From positions 1-10,564 of the forward strand of contig CALGGN010000223.1 in the NCBI GenBank assembly GCA_937915915.1: a stretch of DNA of 10,564 nt, given 5' to 3'. The notes below the pieces were generated by a model, which had not been told where the DNA came from, ran no database searches, and saw nothing but the letters and a program-made list of their open reading frames with translations. Each line of letters opens with the position of its first letter. Position 1 is the first letter of the stretch. The DNA comes from an uncultured Selenomonas sp. (GTDB taxonomy: Bacteria > Bacillota > Negativicutes > Selenomonadales > Selenomonadaceae). A program made the translations under genes and the position numbers. Below are positions 1 through 7,841 of the stretch, piece after piece.

Positions 1-18
1 ACGACGCTCTTCCGATCT
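1..18. other. Illumina sequencing adapter remnant (contamination)
   Basis: The first 18 bases, acgacgctcttccgatct, are identical to the 3' end of the universal Illumina TruSeq read-1 adapter. Genomic sequence begins at about base 19. The minus-strand reading frame of the CHAT gene happens to stay open through these bases, so a gene caller would add about six spurious C-terminal residues to the partial protein. Confidence 0.97.
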
Positions 19-19
19 C

Positions 20-2794
20 GGCAAATAAATCTTTTTTTTCTATGACTTCGGAATTACTGCGATTACGCATGAGATGCAAAACCGACAGCGAAGGAACATA
101 GCTTACATCCACGCCGTCGATTAATATACCTTTTTTATAAGAAAGGGTTTCAAAAGGAATATTTGAAAGTACACCGTCCGGGGAAATGATGATATTGGCA
201 CCGGAAGAAGGAAGGTATTGAGCAAGAGGCGATAACAGTACATCCCCCAAGGATTTTGCTAGTTTTTCCCGAGCGGAATGAAATTCCTGCTCGCTCGTGA
301 TCAGACCGGCTTCATGCATTGCTTCCCATACCTCATATCCATCATCGGGGAGCTTATGAAGATACCCGTATTTGGCTCGAAAATCCTTCAGATTATGAGC
401 GGATAAAATTTCTCGATAAATTTCGCATTGCCGCAGGAAGTTTTTGTCGATGGCAACGGGGCATACATCCATCATTTCGCCGTGTTGGGCAAGGGAAATC
501 AGAATCTTGTTGGGCAATATCGAATAATCGATAAAATAAGCATCCTGGGGAATTGATTCAAGTTTCTCGGAAAAGGCAGATTCATCTGCCAAGATTATTT
601 CCCTCATTTTCTTATATGTCGGATATTTTTTTGCAAGAGCAGATTTAAAATTGTGTTCGTTCAGAAGCGTCCATAGTTTCTGCGTTTCAAGACTTAAGAT
701 TAAATCATCGTTATTTTCCTGTCGGGCTGAATTTAAAGAATCGTTAAGATTTTCCGTTTTGACAGCATAAGCCAGCAAAGCTGTTTTGTCGGTATCATCA
801 ATGCCGCTACGCTCAATGGCAAGATATTCATTATAGCGATCCGCTAGATTTCGCGCCTTGCACAAATCGGACAATCGAAGAATCTCACTTGCCGGTTTTT
901 TGCTTTGAAAATATGTCAGCATTTGCTCTTTGTACACAGGTACAATGTTGGCAAACCACTCGGCGAGATATTCGTCAGTAAGTATGGCATTGCGGCGAAC
1001 ATTTTCGTAACTTAGCAGTGTTTCGTTGTAATATTTGGTGGCATTTTGTAAATCTCCGGACATTCTATACGCTCTAGCCATATTCAAAAGTGTGTATGTA
1101 TCTTCCGGGGATAATCTCGCTTGAAAATTTCGTTTTGCAGTTATTATATGGTTGCAAAGTTTCAGTGCTTCACGCCAGTCTCCTTTGTCGAGAGAGAGAG
1201 CTGCCAATCGATTCATGGCCGACCAAGGAAGTTCGGTGTCAGATGCACCGTAATTTTGACGATAACTTACTATGTTGTCCTCATACAACTTCTGAGCCTC
1301 GGCAATTTTGCCCATAGCAGCATAATCGTCAGCCATGGAAAGTCCTGCCTTTAGCGTCAGCGCAGCATTTTTCCCGTACAGCGCTTGGCTGTTTTTTCTG
1401 ATCTCGGTATCAATTTCCAGAGCGGTTTCCTTGTCATCGGCACGACGATAGGCAGCAGCCAAAGCCATTTTTGCCCGTATCGTAACGGGATGAAGTTTTC
1501 CATATCGCTCTCTAGATAACTGTTCTGCTCTTGTTGCAACGAATATGGCATCATTCACATTTCCCATTTTCAGATAATCGCCGCTAACATTGCATAAATC
1601 ATACAAAGTACCGTGATAATTGTTTCCCCAATGTATCGAATCCGTCATGGTCAGCATTAAGTCATTAGCCAAAGTCAAGCCATAATAGATTTTGTTGCGG
1701 GTCATGTCACTTCTAACACGAATCCCCACTTCTCTAATATCATCGTTTTTTTGCATGGAACGCCATAGCGTATCAGCTTTGTCATATAATCCTTGACTGT
1801 CTAATACGGTGCATAAAGAAAGCATCAAGAGTCCTTTTAAGTAATCATCATTGGGCAACGAATCAATACTAGGGAGAACATCATTTAACAATTTGGTTCC
1901 TTCTAGATGCCTGTCCTGCATGAAATAAATTTGAACCAAATCATTTTGTGCCGCCAAGGTATCATGGGCATCAGATTGTTTGTCGATTGGATTTTGGACT
2001 ATATATGACATTCGTTCCTTAATTTGTTTCTCGCTGTCCGTAAAATTCCCCTGCATCGCATATTCTTCCCCTAAAATGCTCATTACGGAAAGAATTTTTT
2101 CACGGTCGGCAACAAAGATTTTTTTCGTTTGCGGTAGGATTCGCTTGCCAAGCTCTATAGCTTCTGTGCCATAGCCGAGCGCACTATAATACGTCAAGAG
2201 TTCTATTTCCTTGTTTAGGATATCTTCCTTTTTACCATTACTTTTCTTTAGATGTCCGACTTCACCTTCAAGTACCTTCATGGCTGCAGTAACACAAAAT
2301 CCGTCTTTTAGGATAGGAGCATCCGTCAACTTAACATCGGATTTGGCGAGAATGTCACCGGCAAGGGACACCACCGAATGACGGGCATTTAGGAGTTCAA
2401 AATCCAGATACGATTGCCCATATTGCTCACGACCGAGACAATCGGTAATATCCCATATAAGCCGAAGATTCTCAAGATCGTTTAGCACTTGCGCCGCCGA
2501 TACATTTTGCCGCCTATACATCGCTTCGGCTTCGGCGATGTAATCAAGGTAAGCTTTCCTACTTACCTTGACGACATTATCCAATCTGCCGGATTCCCGT
2601 AATTTTTGCGGTGAATCATATACGACCAATATTTTGGCATATGCGTTTCTTCCCGCATCGGTTAGAACATTTTGAGCCGCACTTTCGATTTGCGTTATGC
2701 TTACCGCAGCATCATCGGCAGCCAAACACACCTCGGAAAAGAAAATCACGGGAAATATCAATATCGTCAATAAGATGCGTTGTAACCTGCGCAT
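20..2794 (-). CDS. Exported TPR-CHAT domain protein (putative caspase-like protease), 3'-truncated
   Basis: An uninterrupted minus-strand frame of about 925 codons runs off the left edge, so the C-terminus is missing. Residues 1-25 look like a Sec signal peptide (MRRLQR, a hydrophobic core, then CLA before ADDA), placing the protein outside the cytoplasm, probably in the periplasm. The middle, about residues 180-620, is helical with TPR-like motifs, such as LAAAYRRADDKETALEID and DDYAAMGKIAEAQKLYEDNI. From about residue 840 it matches the start of a CHAT domain: LLSPLAQYLPSSGANIIISP, then DGVLSNIPFETLSY and VSYVPSLSVL. The family's catalytic His and Cys would lie beyond the edge, so protease activity cannot be judged. 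The ATG at 2794 is preferred because GAAAGG lies 11 bases upstream. An ATG at 2815 would overlap the GGDEF gene by 14 bases. It is the last visible gene of the operon. CHAT proteins elsewhere are TPR-linked proteases, but a secreted one beside cyclases is unusual. Confidence 0.88.
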
Positions 2795-2801
2795 ATTTTT
2801 A

Positions 2802-3839
2802 TTAGCCTTTCTCATCGAATGCTACAACCTTGTTCCTGCCGGTTTCTTTTGCACTATAAAGCCGATTGTCGGCTATTTTTACATTTTCTTCCATGGTGAG
2901 ATTAGGACAAGCTTCGGCACAACCGAAACTCATAGTAATCTTGATTTCTTGAGTTTCAAAACGGCAGACGGATTCCTCGATAGTACGGCGAATTTTCTCA
3001 GCCCTATCGGCGGCAAATTCGATATTTTCCCTGCCCATCAAGATGAGAAATTCCTCGCCGCCCCAACGATAAACATCAAATGGAGCGGTTTGTTCCGACA
3101 AAATCCGGGCTACATGTTTAAGAACAGCATCGCCACCGTTATGTCCATATGTATCGTTGACTTTTTTGAAATAATCGATGTCGCAAATAATAATTGACAG
3201 TAAACCATTTTCGTCTGCCTGCATAGCCTTGGCGTATTTTGATTTGCAATCAGCATAAAATCCAAGGCGATTTTTTAGCGTTGTCAATTTATCATGTTGG
3301 GATTCGTCTAGGAAAATATCGGATTCTAATGCCATACCACAGATAAATGCGGCAATGGAAAGCCGTTTCACATCTTCTACCTCGTCAAAGCCGCACTCAC
3401 CCAACTTATTTATTGCCTGAAATGCACCTATTGTTTCCCCACGGCAGTTCTTTACCGGCAATACCATAACCGATTTTGTGTCATATCTGGTTATCACATC
3501 TATCGAAGGGTTAAAGCCGGGTTCTTCCCTGGGGGTGTTGGTGACGATTGGCTTGTTTTCGGCTAAGGATCGTCCTACAAGCCCCGCTCCCTCATCCATC
3601 ACGATTTTGTCCACACCCATAGCGATGGCTGTAACCAATTTTTTATTCGTTTTGTCCCATCGCCAAAAACTTACCCTATCTGCGTTCACCAACGTTTTAC
3701 CGAGTTTGGCGAATTCTTCGAATACGGCCATATGATTACCTTTGCCCGTCTCGCCCAAGTGCATTTCGCTATATAAGTTCTGCATGATGACAAAAATGTC
3801 ATCTAAGATCTTAGCCGATACGTCATTTTTATTTGCCAT
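2802..3839 (-). CDS. GAF-GGDEF diguanylate cyclase
   Basis: A 345-residue soluble protein with no membrane segment or signal peptide. A GAF sensor domain covers about residues 35-170 and ends in the typical QAINK strand (141-145). A GGDEF domain covers about 180-345. It carries the metal-binding aspartates in CDIDYFKKVNDTYGH (D220, D222) and an intact active-site GGEEF at 260-264, so it should make c-di-GMP from two GTP. The inhibitory I-site RxxD expected five residues before GGEEF is absent (TAPF at 251-254), so product inhibition through that site is unlikely. The GAF contains NK (144-145) followed by FDEVED (151-156), resembling the NK...F...DE motif of cyclic-nucleotide-binding GAFs. With a cyclase upstream, cAMP is a reasonable but unproven ligand. 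AAGGA ten bases before the ATG supports the start. The gene begins 13 bases after the upstream hydrolase. Confidence 0.93.
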   Translation of the reverse strand: MANKNDVSAKILDDIFVIMQNLYSEMHLGETGKGNHMAVFEEFAKLGKTLVNADRVSFWRWDKTNKKLVTAIAMGVDKIVMDEGAGLVGRSLAENKPIVTNTPREEPGFNPSIDVITRYDTKSVMVLPVKNCRGETIGAFQAINKLGECGFDEVEDVKRLSIAAFICGMALESDIFLDESQHDKLTTLKNRLGFYADCKSKYAKAMQADENGLLSIIICDIDYFKKVNDTYGHNGGDAVLKHVARILSEQTAPFDVYRWGGEEFLILMGRENIEFAADRAEKIRRTIEESVCRFETQEIKITMSFGCAEACPNLTMEENVKIADNRLYSAKETGRNKVVAFDEKG

Positions 3840-3852
3840 AATGAATCATTCC

Positions 3853-4692
3853 TTATATAACAATCTTATCGCCGATTTTGGCAAAACTGACATTGCCATA
3901 CCTGTTTACAAATTTCTCTTCCAGTTTTGCGATTTCTTCATCGGTACGCCATGGTGCATGATGAACAAACATTATTCGTTTCACATTGGCGGCGGCTGCG
4001 ATTTTTAAACCAGCCGCAGCTGTTGAATGTCCGTAACCCCTGTGCTTCTCATATTCTTCTTCGGTGTATTGAGCATCGTAGAGCAGAAAATCGGAATCCT
4101 TGGCAAATTCGATTAGATTATCGCAGCCGGATATCGGTGTATGTTCAAAATCCGTAGCGTACACCACGGACTTTCCGTCATAAGTCAGACGAAAAATCGT
4201 AGAACCGTTAGGATGCGTCCCGTGAGTTGCCATAACCGATACCTTTCCAATTGAAAATATATGCGTTGTCATATCTGTGCCAAGCGTATCGGACGGTAAA
4301 TCGTGAAATTTCACTTCAGCCGGATAGTCCCCAATCGTTATCGGCCAAAAGGGCGCAGTCACCAAACGGTTAAGAGCAGTCTTTATGTTGAGATTTTCCC
4401 TTGCGGCAGCATAAATATCTATATGACGGTTCTTATGTGCCAAAGCCGAAAAAAAAGGCAATCCAATAATATGATCCAAATGCATATGGGTAATCAGGAT
4501 GCTTATATTGGCGGAATCATTCGGTCTGGCTCCCGCAATGCCAGATCCGGCATCTAAATATATTTCTTCTTCGCCGGCTCTGACCAAATAACAGGAGGTA
4601 GAGCCACCGTATAGAGCAAAATCCTTCCCTTCTACAGGCATGGAACCACGAGCACCCAAGACGGTCAAACTAAGAACAGATTCCTGCTTCAT
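3853..4692 (-). CDS. Metallo-beta-lactamase-fold hydrolase, candidate cyclic-nucleotide phosphodiesterase
   Basis: A 279-residue cytoplasmic protein with the complete metal-binding set of the MBL superfamily: THMHLDH (H69, H71, D73, H74), a histidine in HGTHP (157 or 160), D181 in YATDFEH, H222 in YGHST, and HH at 244-245. The N-terminus, VLGARGSMPVEGKD then YGGSTSCYLV, and LDAGSGI are typical of the COG1235-like branch, which includes phosphodiesterases. HxHLDH also occurs in class II cAMP phosphodiesterases, but the rest of that signature is only partly matched. Lying directly between an adenylate cyclase and a diguanylate cyclase, it may degrade cAMP; this is inferred from context. Other phosphodiester or lactone substrates are possible. 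An excellent Shine-Dalgarno, GGAGG six bases before the ATG, overlaps the cyclase stop codon, and the gap is only three bases, so translation is probably coupled. Confidence 0.9.
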   Translation of the reverse strand: MKQESVLSLTVLGARGSMPVEGKDFALYGGSTSCYLVRAGEEEIYLDAGSGIAGARPNDSANISILITHMHLDHIIGLPFFSALAHKNRHIDIYAAARENLNIKTALNRLVTAPFWPITIGDYPAEVKFHDLPSDTLGTDMTTHIFSIGKVSVMATHGTHPNGSTIFRLTYDGKSVVYATDFEHTPISGCDNLIEFAKDSDFLLYDAQYTEEEYEKHRGYGHSTAAAGLKIAAAANVKRIMFVHHAPWRTDEEIAKLEEKFVNRYGNVSFAKIGDKIVI

Positions 4693-4695
4693 GAC

Positions 4696-6513
4696 CTACC
4701 TCCTTCCATTTAAGGACTTCAACACTAAAATTTCAAAGCCTTTTTCTTTGCCTTTGAGGATGATTTTTCTGCCGATCGGCTCAGTTTCGCCACAGCCATC
4801 TAATGCATCGGCAACGGCGCGGGAAATCAAAATTTGCCCACCCTGGGCGTTTGACTCCAATCTCGCAGCAGTATTTACTGTATCGCCGATTGCCGTGTAA
4901 TCCATGCGCTTGTTCGTGCCAATATTTCCGACTACGGCACTCCCCCAATGAATGCCGATGCCGAAGGAAATATCCACACCGAATTTTGCTTTTACCGCCG
5001 CACATAGCCTAGTAGAACCGGCCAACATATCTAATGCGGCTTGACAGGCCGACAAAACAGCATCATCCTGCTTTGTCGGTGCATTCCAAAATGCCATAAC
5101 CGCATCGCCAATAAACTTGTCCAATGTTCCTCTATGCTTATAGACAGAATCAGTGACAAGGGTCAGATAACGATTCAAAATTTCGACTACAGATTCAGCA
5201 GAAAGTTTTTCGCTCATGGTAGTGAAGCCACGAATATCCACAAACAATACTGCGATATCACAAGGCTTTCCTCCAAGTTCCAAAGCGTCTGTTCCCTGCA
5301 GCAAAAGCTCTTTCATGACCATCGGATCAACATATTTTCCAAAAAACTTGTAAATAATTTCTCGTTCAGTTTTCGCTCTCATGTAATTGGTAGCTATCGA
5401 GCCGATAAATAAAACAGTTGCTGACAAAGGTATCCATAAGGCGTGAAGGACAACTGCATTGCGATAGAAAATGTATGCCATAGACAAATACACAAAACAG
5501 ATTATTAACCAAATAGCAACATTTCTATTGAGGTTTCCCCGCAAAAATAAAAATTCACAAATGAAACATACGACAAAGAGTCCCAAAAGTTGATATTTTT
5601 CGTTCGCATCGTACGGAATAAATCCGTTTTGAAAAGCCTGTATACAGTTGGCGTGAATATCTATGCCGTACATTTGATTTTCATAATCTAAAGCAGTGGC
5701 ATGATTATCTGCCATAACGGGAGCATAAGGTCCGATTAAAACAATTTTGTCCTTATAAACCTCCGGTGGAATTTTCTTATCCAGCAAATCTAAAAAATTG
5801 TAACCACATCTGTAATTTTCAGCAGAAAAAGGAATATAATAGAGTATGTCTCCGTCAAAGGAATTCAACGAATGAGGAGTTATACCTTTTTTCTCACACC
5901 ACTTGTTGTAGATGACTCTGTCGAAAGAGTAGGTTTTGTCTTTACTATCAATATTTACATACAGCAAAGCGTGACGGGCAACATTTTCATCAGGCGCATT
6001 GACACTACCCATGCTAGCCACAGATGCAATGGGTTCATATGGACTAATTCTCTTTAATGACAGATTCCAAGGGAAATAAAGCGAGTTGTCGTCATTCGTT
6101 TGATTTTCGTCCTTTGCAACCATAGTGGCCAATACGATATTATCGGCATTTTTTATGGTATCCGCCCAAAGCTCATCACCTGCGGGATCGTGATTGTTAG
6201 GACCCGAAAACAACATATCAATCCCGATTACGGCAGGGTTGTTTTGTCCATCATTTAATGTTTTGATTGCTTTTGCCCAGTTACTTCTGCTCCAAGTTAT
6301 CGGCAAACCCAACCGATTAATCGTAAAGGGGTCAATCCCTATGACAATAATATCGGGATTTTTTTCATTGAGAGATTGATACAGAAAATCGCTGAATTTG
6401 TTGTCTATATCGGCGAATACACCGAAAATTGCCGCTAGGGTGAATATCGTACTTGCAAGAAATGCGTCTAATATTCTTAAGTACGAACTTTTCTTCAGCT
6501 TATTTAACCACAT
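4696..6513 (-). CDS. CHASE2-domain membrane adenylate cyclase (class III)
   Basis: A 605-residue receptor-type cyclase that makes cAMP from ATP. Residues 12-34 form a transmembrane anchor. Residues 35-300 form a CHASE2 extracytoplasmic sensor (IIVIGIDPFTINRLG, then VIGIDMLFSG, ending IVLIGPYAPVMAD). Three further membrane helices follow at about 307-324, 331-350 and 354-374. After the linker FFGKYVDP, the catalytic domain spans about 415-600. It has both metal aspartates (D426 in LFVDIRGFT, D470 in KFIGDAVMAFW), the adenine-selecting pair K466/T540 (T540 aligns with the mammalian Asp, as in cyanobacterial CyaC-type enzymes), and transition-state N547 and R551 in TVNTAARLE. It therefore looks active and ATP-specific. 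A TTG nine bases further upstream (6522) keeps the frame, but ATG at 6513 is preferred because AAAAGG lies ten bases before it. The gene starts 15 bases after the secreted protein gene. Confidence 0.95.
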   Translation of the reverse strand: MWLNKLKKSSYLRILDAFLASTIFTLAAIFGVFADIDNKFSDFLYQSLNEKNPDIIVIGIDPFTINRLGLPITWSRSNWAKAIKTLNDGQNNPAVIGIDMLFSGPNNHDPAGDELWADTIKNADNIVLATMVAKDENQTNDDNSLYFPWNLSLKRISPYEPIASVASMGSVNAPDENVARHALLYVNIDSKDKTYSFDRVIYNKWCEKKGITPHSLNSFDGDILYYIPFSAENYRCGYNFLDLLDKKIPPEVYKDKIVLIGPYAPVMADNHATALDYENQMYGIDIHANCIQAFQNGFIPYDANEKYQLLGLFVVCFICEFLFLRGNLNRNVAIWLIICFVYLSMAYIFYRNAVVLHALWIPLSATVLFIGSIATNYMRAKTEREIIYKFFGKYVDPMVMKELLLQGTDALELGGKPCDIAVLFVDIRGFTTMSEKLSAESVVEILNRYLTLVTDSVYKHRGTLDKFIGDAVMAFWNAPTKQDDAVLSACQAALDMLAGSTRLCAAVKAKFGVDISFGIGIHWGSAVVGNIGTNKRMDYTAIGDTVNTAARLESNAQGGQILISRAVADALDGCGETEPIGRKIILKGKEKGFEILVLKSLNGRR

Positions 6514-6523
6514 AATTCCCAAA

Positions 6524-6529
6524 CCTTTT
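6524..6529 (-). promoter_or_regulatory. Ribosome binding site deciding the cyclase start
   Basis: AAAAGG on the minus strand ends ten bases before ATG 6513 and only one base before the in-frame TTG at 6522. This selects the ATG. The site overlaps the final base or two of the upstream gene's stop codon region, suggesting coupled translation. Confidence 0.6.
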
Positions 6530-7428
6530 CATCCTGCACCTACCCAACCATTATTTCCCGCATTACTACTATTGTTTCCCCACAATCCTCCGCGAGTGTC
6601 TTGAATATTTACTTCAACTCGGCGACTGACAATAACAACCGCCGCATTATCCAAAAAATTGGTTGCGCCGTTTTCCACAAGAATTTTATCGGCATCCGTG
6701 CTGGAAATAACAGGATTTTCCAATTCATCGCCAAGGGAAACAGCTTTTATAATTAAGGGATTGCTCCCCACATCGGCATGGAGAGCATCGGCGGCATACT
6801 TCACGACACCTCTTTGGATAGCGATATCATAGTCCAGATACCTGTAATCGTATATAATTTTGCCATGGTCATCTTTGAGGGTTGGCATCATAACAGGATT
6901 AAGAAACTCCTTATGGACATCTTCCCACTCGGTGCAGTCGATAACGAGAGATGTATAATGTCCTTGTGCGTATCCGTCTTCGTTGTTAGGCGAAGGAAAC
7001 GGGGTTTTTGTTGTAGGTTTAAATACAATCTCGGCTAGGGAACTTTTCCCATATACGGGTACACCTACAGTTATTATCACGCCTCCGTTGGCATCAGTCT
7101 GCTCATCGATTACAGCAGACAAGGCTACAGCAGAAGATGCCATATCTTCGTCTATCACGACATCATTAGCAATGCGAATCCCTAAAATGCCTTTTTTGAG
7201 CTTCTCGTTAGCCTCCGCTATTGCCTTAGTCTTTAATTTTTTTTGTATGGAAGAGGAATTTTTCTTTGACTCTGGCATCACCCCCACACCCTGAGCTGTG
7301 ATTCGGCTGTCATTCCACCAGCACGATTCCGCTTGAACCGAACCTAGTCCCAAGAATATGGAAGCGATAAGATATACCACAATTACATTCACTCGCATCG
7401 ACAAACGAATGGAATCCATAGGCATCAT
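6529..7428 (-). CDS. Secreted LPP20-like protein of unknown function
   Basis: A 299-residue protein with an N-terminal signal peptide (MRVNVIVVYLIAS from residue 11, hydrophobic core, probable cleavage after VQA at residue 33), so exported. Residues 43-125 (ITAQGVGVMPESKK, then AIAEANEKLKKGILGIRI) resemble the LPP20/FlgT-type fold of secreted bacterial proteins. Residues 156-272 form a second domain (YTSLVIDCTEW, PVMMPTLKDDHGKIIYDY, GVVKYA, NPLIIKAV, DADKIL, NAAVVIVSRRVEV), seen as a conserved unit in secreted hypothetical proteins. The last 20 residues are rich in Gly and Asn (WGNNSSNAGNNGW). There is no lipobox cysteine. GGGGGTG seven bases upstream supports the first or second ATG. Its position as first structural gene before a CHASE2 receptor suggests an extracytoplasmic partner or ligand-presenting protein, but this is inference and no enzymatic motif is seen. 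Confidence 0.85.
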   Translation of the reverse strand: MMPMDSIRLSMRVNVIVVYLIASIFLGLGSVQAESCWWNDSRITAQGVGVMPESKKNSSSIQKKLKTKAIAEANEKLKKGILGIRIANDVVIDEDMASSAVALSAVIDEQTDANGGVIITVGVPVYGKSSLAEIVFKPTTKTPFPSPNNEDGYAQGHYTSLVIDCTEWEDVHKEFLNPVMMPTLKDDHGKIIYDYRYLDYDIAIQRGVVKYAADALHADVGSNPLIIKAVSLGDELENPVISSTDADKILVENGATNFLDNAAVVIVSRRVEVNIQDTRGGLWGNNSSNAGNNGWVGAG

Positions 7429-7491
7429 AAATACACCCCCAACGGTTATTACGCAATACTGCTCTCAGACGCTACTACAATCCTTTCTGAT

Positions 7492-7770
7492 TCATTCGCC
7501 ACGGTTGGCGATAATTCCTTTTTTATATGATGTTTTTAGAAATTTTTTAGAGTGGCAGGAAATCACACATAACATAGCAAATATAAGGTCAATATCCATG
7601 ATATTGCCTAACCTCGAAAGCAGTTTCAGACTTGGCGTATATCTACCTCGCTCAACGTCAGCATAGTACGTTCTGGAAACTCCTGCTTTATCAGCGATTT
7701 CTTGTTGTGTCATTCCAGATTTTTCTCTTGCGTTTTTGACTGTCTTTGACACCATGATTGCATGCTCCAA
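7492..7770 (-). CDS. Small XRE-family transcriptional regulator (minus strand)
   Basis: A 92-residue protein with a Cro/CI-type helix-turn-helix at about residues 9-60 (MTQQEIADKAGVSRTYYADV, then ERGRYTPSLKLLSRL). After the fold there is only a short basic tail (KKFLKTSYKKG). The frame opens with TTG at 7770, preceded by a strong Shine-Dalgarno (GGAGG, seven bases away). An ATG at 7755, with GGAG nine bases upstream, is the alternative and would remove five residues. It is divergent from the second XRE gene and lies 63 bases before the secreted protein gene on the same strand. No terminator is visible in that gap, so it may head the signalling operon. Its recognition region (VSR...RGRYTPSL) resembles that of the neighbouring XRE protein (LSR...LDRYNPSL), so both may read related operators. 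Confidence 0.85.
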   Translation of the reverse strand: MEHAIMVSKTVKNAREKSGMTQQEIADKAGVSRTYYADVERGRYTPSLKLLSRLGNIMDIDLIFAMLCVISCHSKKFLKTSYKKGIIANRGE

Positions 7771-7775
7771 GTAAA

Positions 7776-7783
7776 CCCCTCCC
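7776..7783 (-). promoter_or_regulatory. Ribosome binding site supporting a TTG start
   Basis: GGGAGGGG on the minus strand has a GGAGG core seven bases before TTG 7770, the best-placed Shine-Dalgarno for the small XRE gene. It favours the TTG over the ATG at 7755. Confidence 0.5.
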
Positions 7784-7795
7784 TTCCGACGTAGC

Positions 7796-7824
7796 TTGTA
7801 TTTCCGTCAAAATTATGATAAAAT
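7796..7824 (+). promoter_or_regulatory. Predicted sigma-A promoter for the plus-strand XRE-BrnT cassette
   Basis: A -35 element TTGTAT (7796-7801) and a -10 element TAAAAT (7819-7824) are 17 bases apart. The -10 is preceded by TGA, an extended -10 context. Transcription would start near 7831, about 40 bases before ATG 7872. Half-sites of the inverted repeat at 7801-7841 overlap the -35 edge and the start region. Confidence 0.6.
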
Positions 7825-7841
7825 GCCTATAGAGACGGAAA
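7801..7841. repeat. Inverted repeat, candidate XRE operator
   Basis: TTTCCGTC (7801-7808) and GACGGAAA (7834-7841) form a perfect 8-bp inverted repeat with a 25-base spacer. Half-site centres are 33 bp apart, close to three helical turns. A related direct copy, CTTCCGAC (7783-7790, 6 of 8 matches), lies next to the minus-strand ribosome binding site. The repeat brackets both -10 elements, as expected for operators of one or both XRE proteins. Confidence 0.5.
7812..7817 (-). promoter_or_regulatory. Possible -10 element of the divergent minus-strand promoter
   Basis: CATAAT on the minus strand is one mismatch from TATAAT and sits about 42 bases upstream of TTG 7770. The -35 region 17-18 bases away (TTCCGT) is weak. 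The element abuts the plus-strand -10, so the two promoters would exclude one another. The call is tentative. Confidence 0.35.

Noticed and set aside
20..2794. A CRISPR-linked Craspase (Csx29-like TPR-CHAT) or gasdermin-activating system
   Set aside because: There is no Cas7-11, CRISPR repeat, Csx30 or gasdermin-like gene in the window, and the signal peptide places the protein outside the cytoplasm.
2697..3197. A 166-codon open frame on the plus strand
   Set aside because: It is antisense to the GGDEF catalytic domain and the start of the CHAT gene, and the peptide shows no domain.
6514..6522. TTG at 6522 as the start of the adenylate cyclase
   Set aside because: It sits one base after the AAAAGG ribosome binding site, which is too close. 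The ATG at 6513 has ideal spacing.
7801..7841. An intrinsic terminator from the TTTCCGTC/GACGGAAA repeat
   Set aside because: The 25-base loop and lack of a following T tract make a terminator unlikely. The position between divergent promoters fits an operator better.
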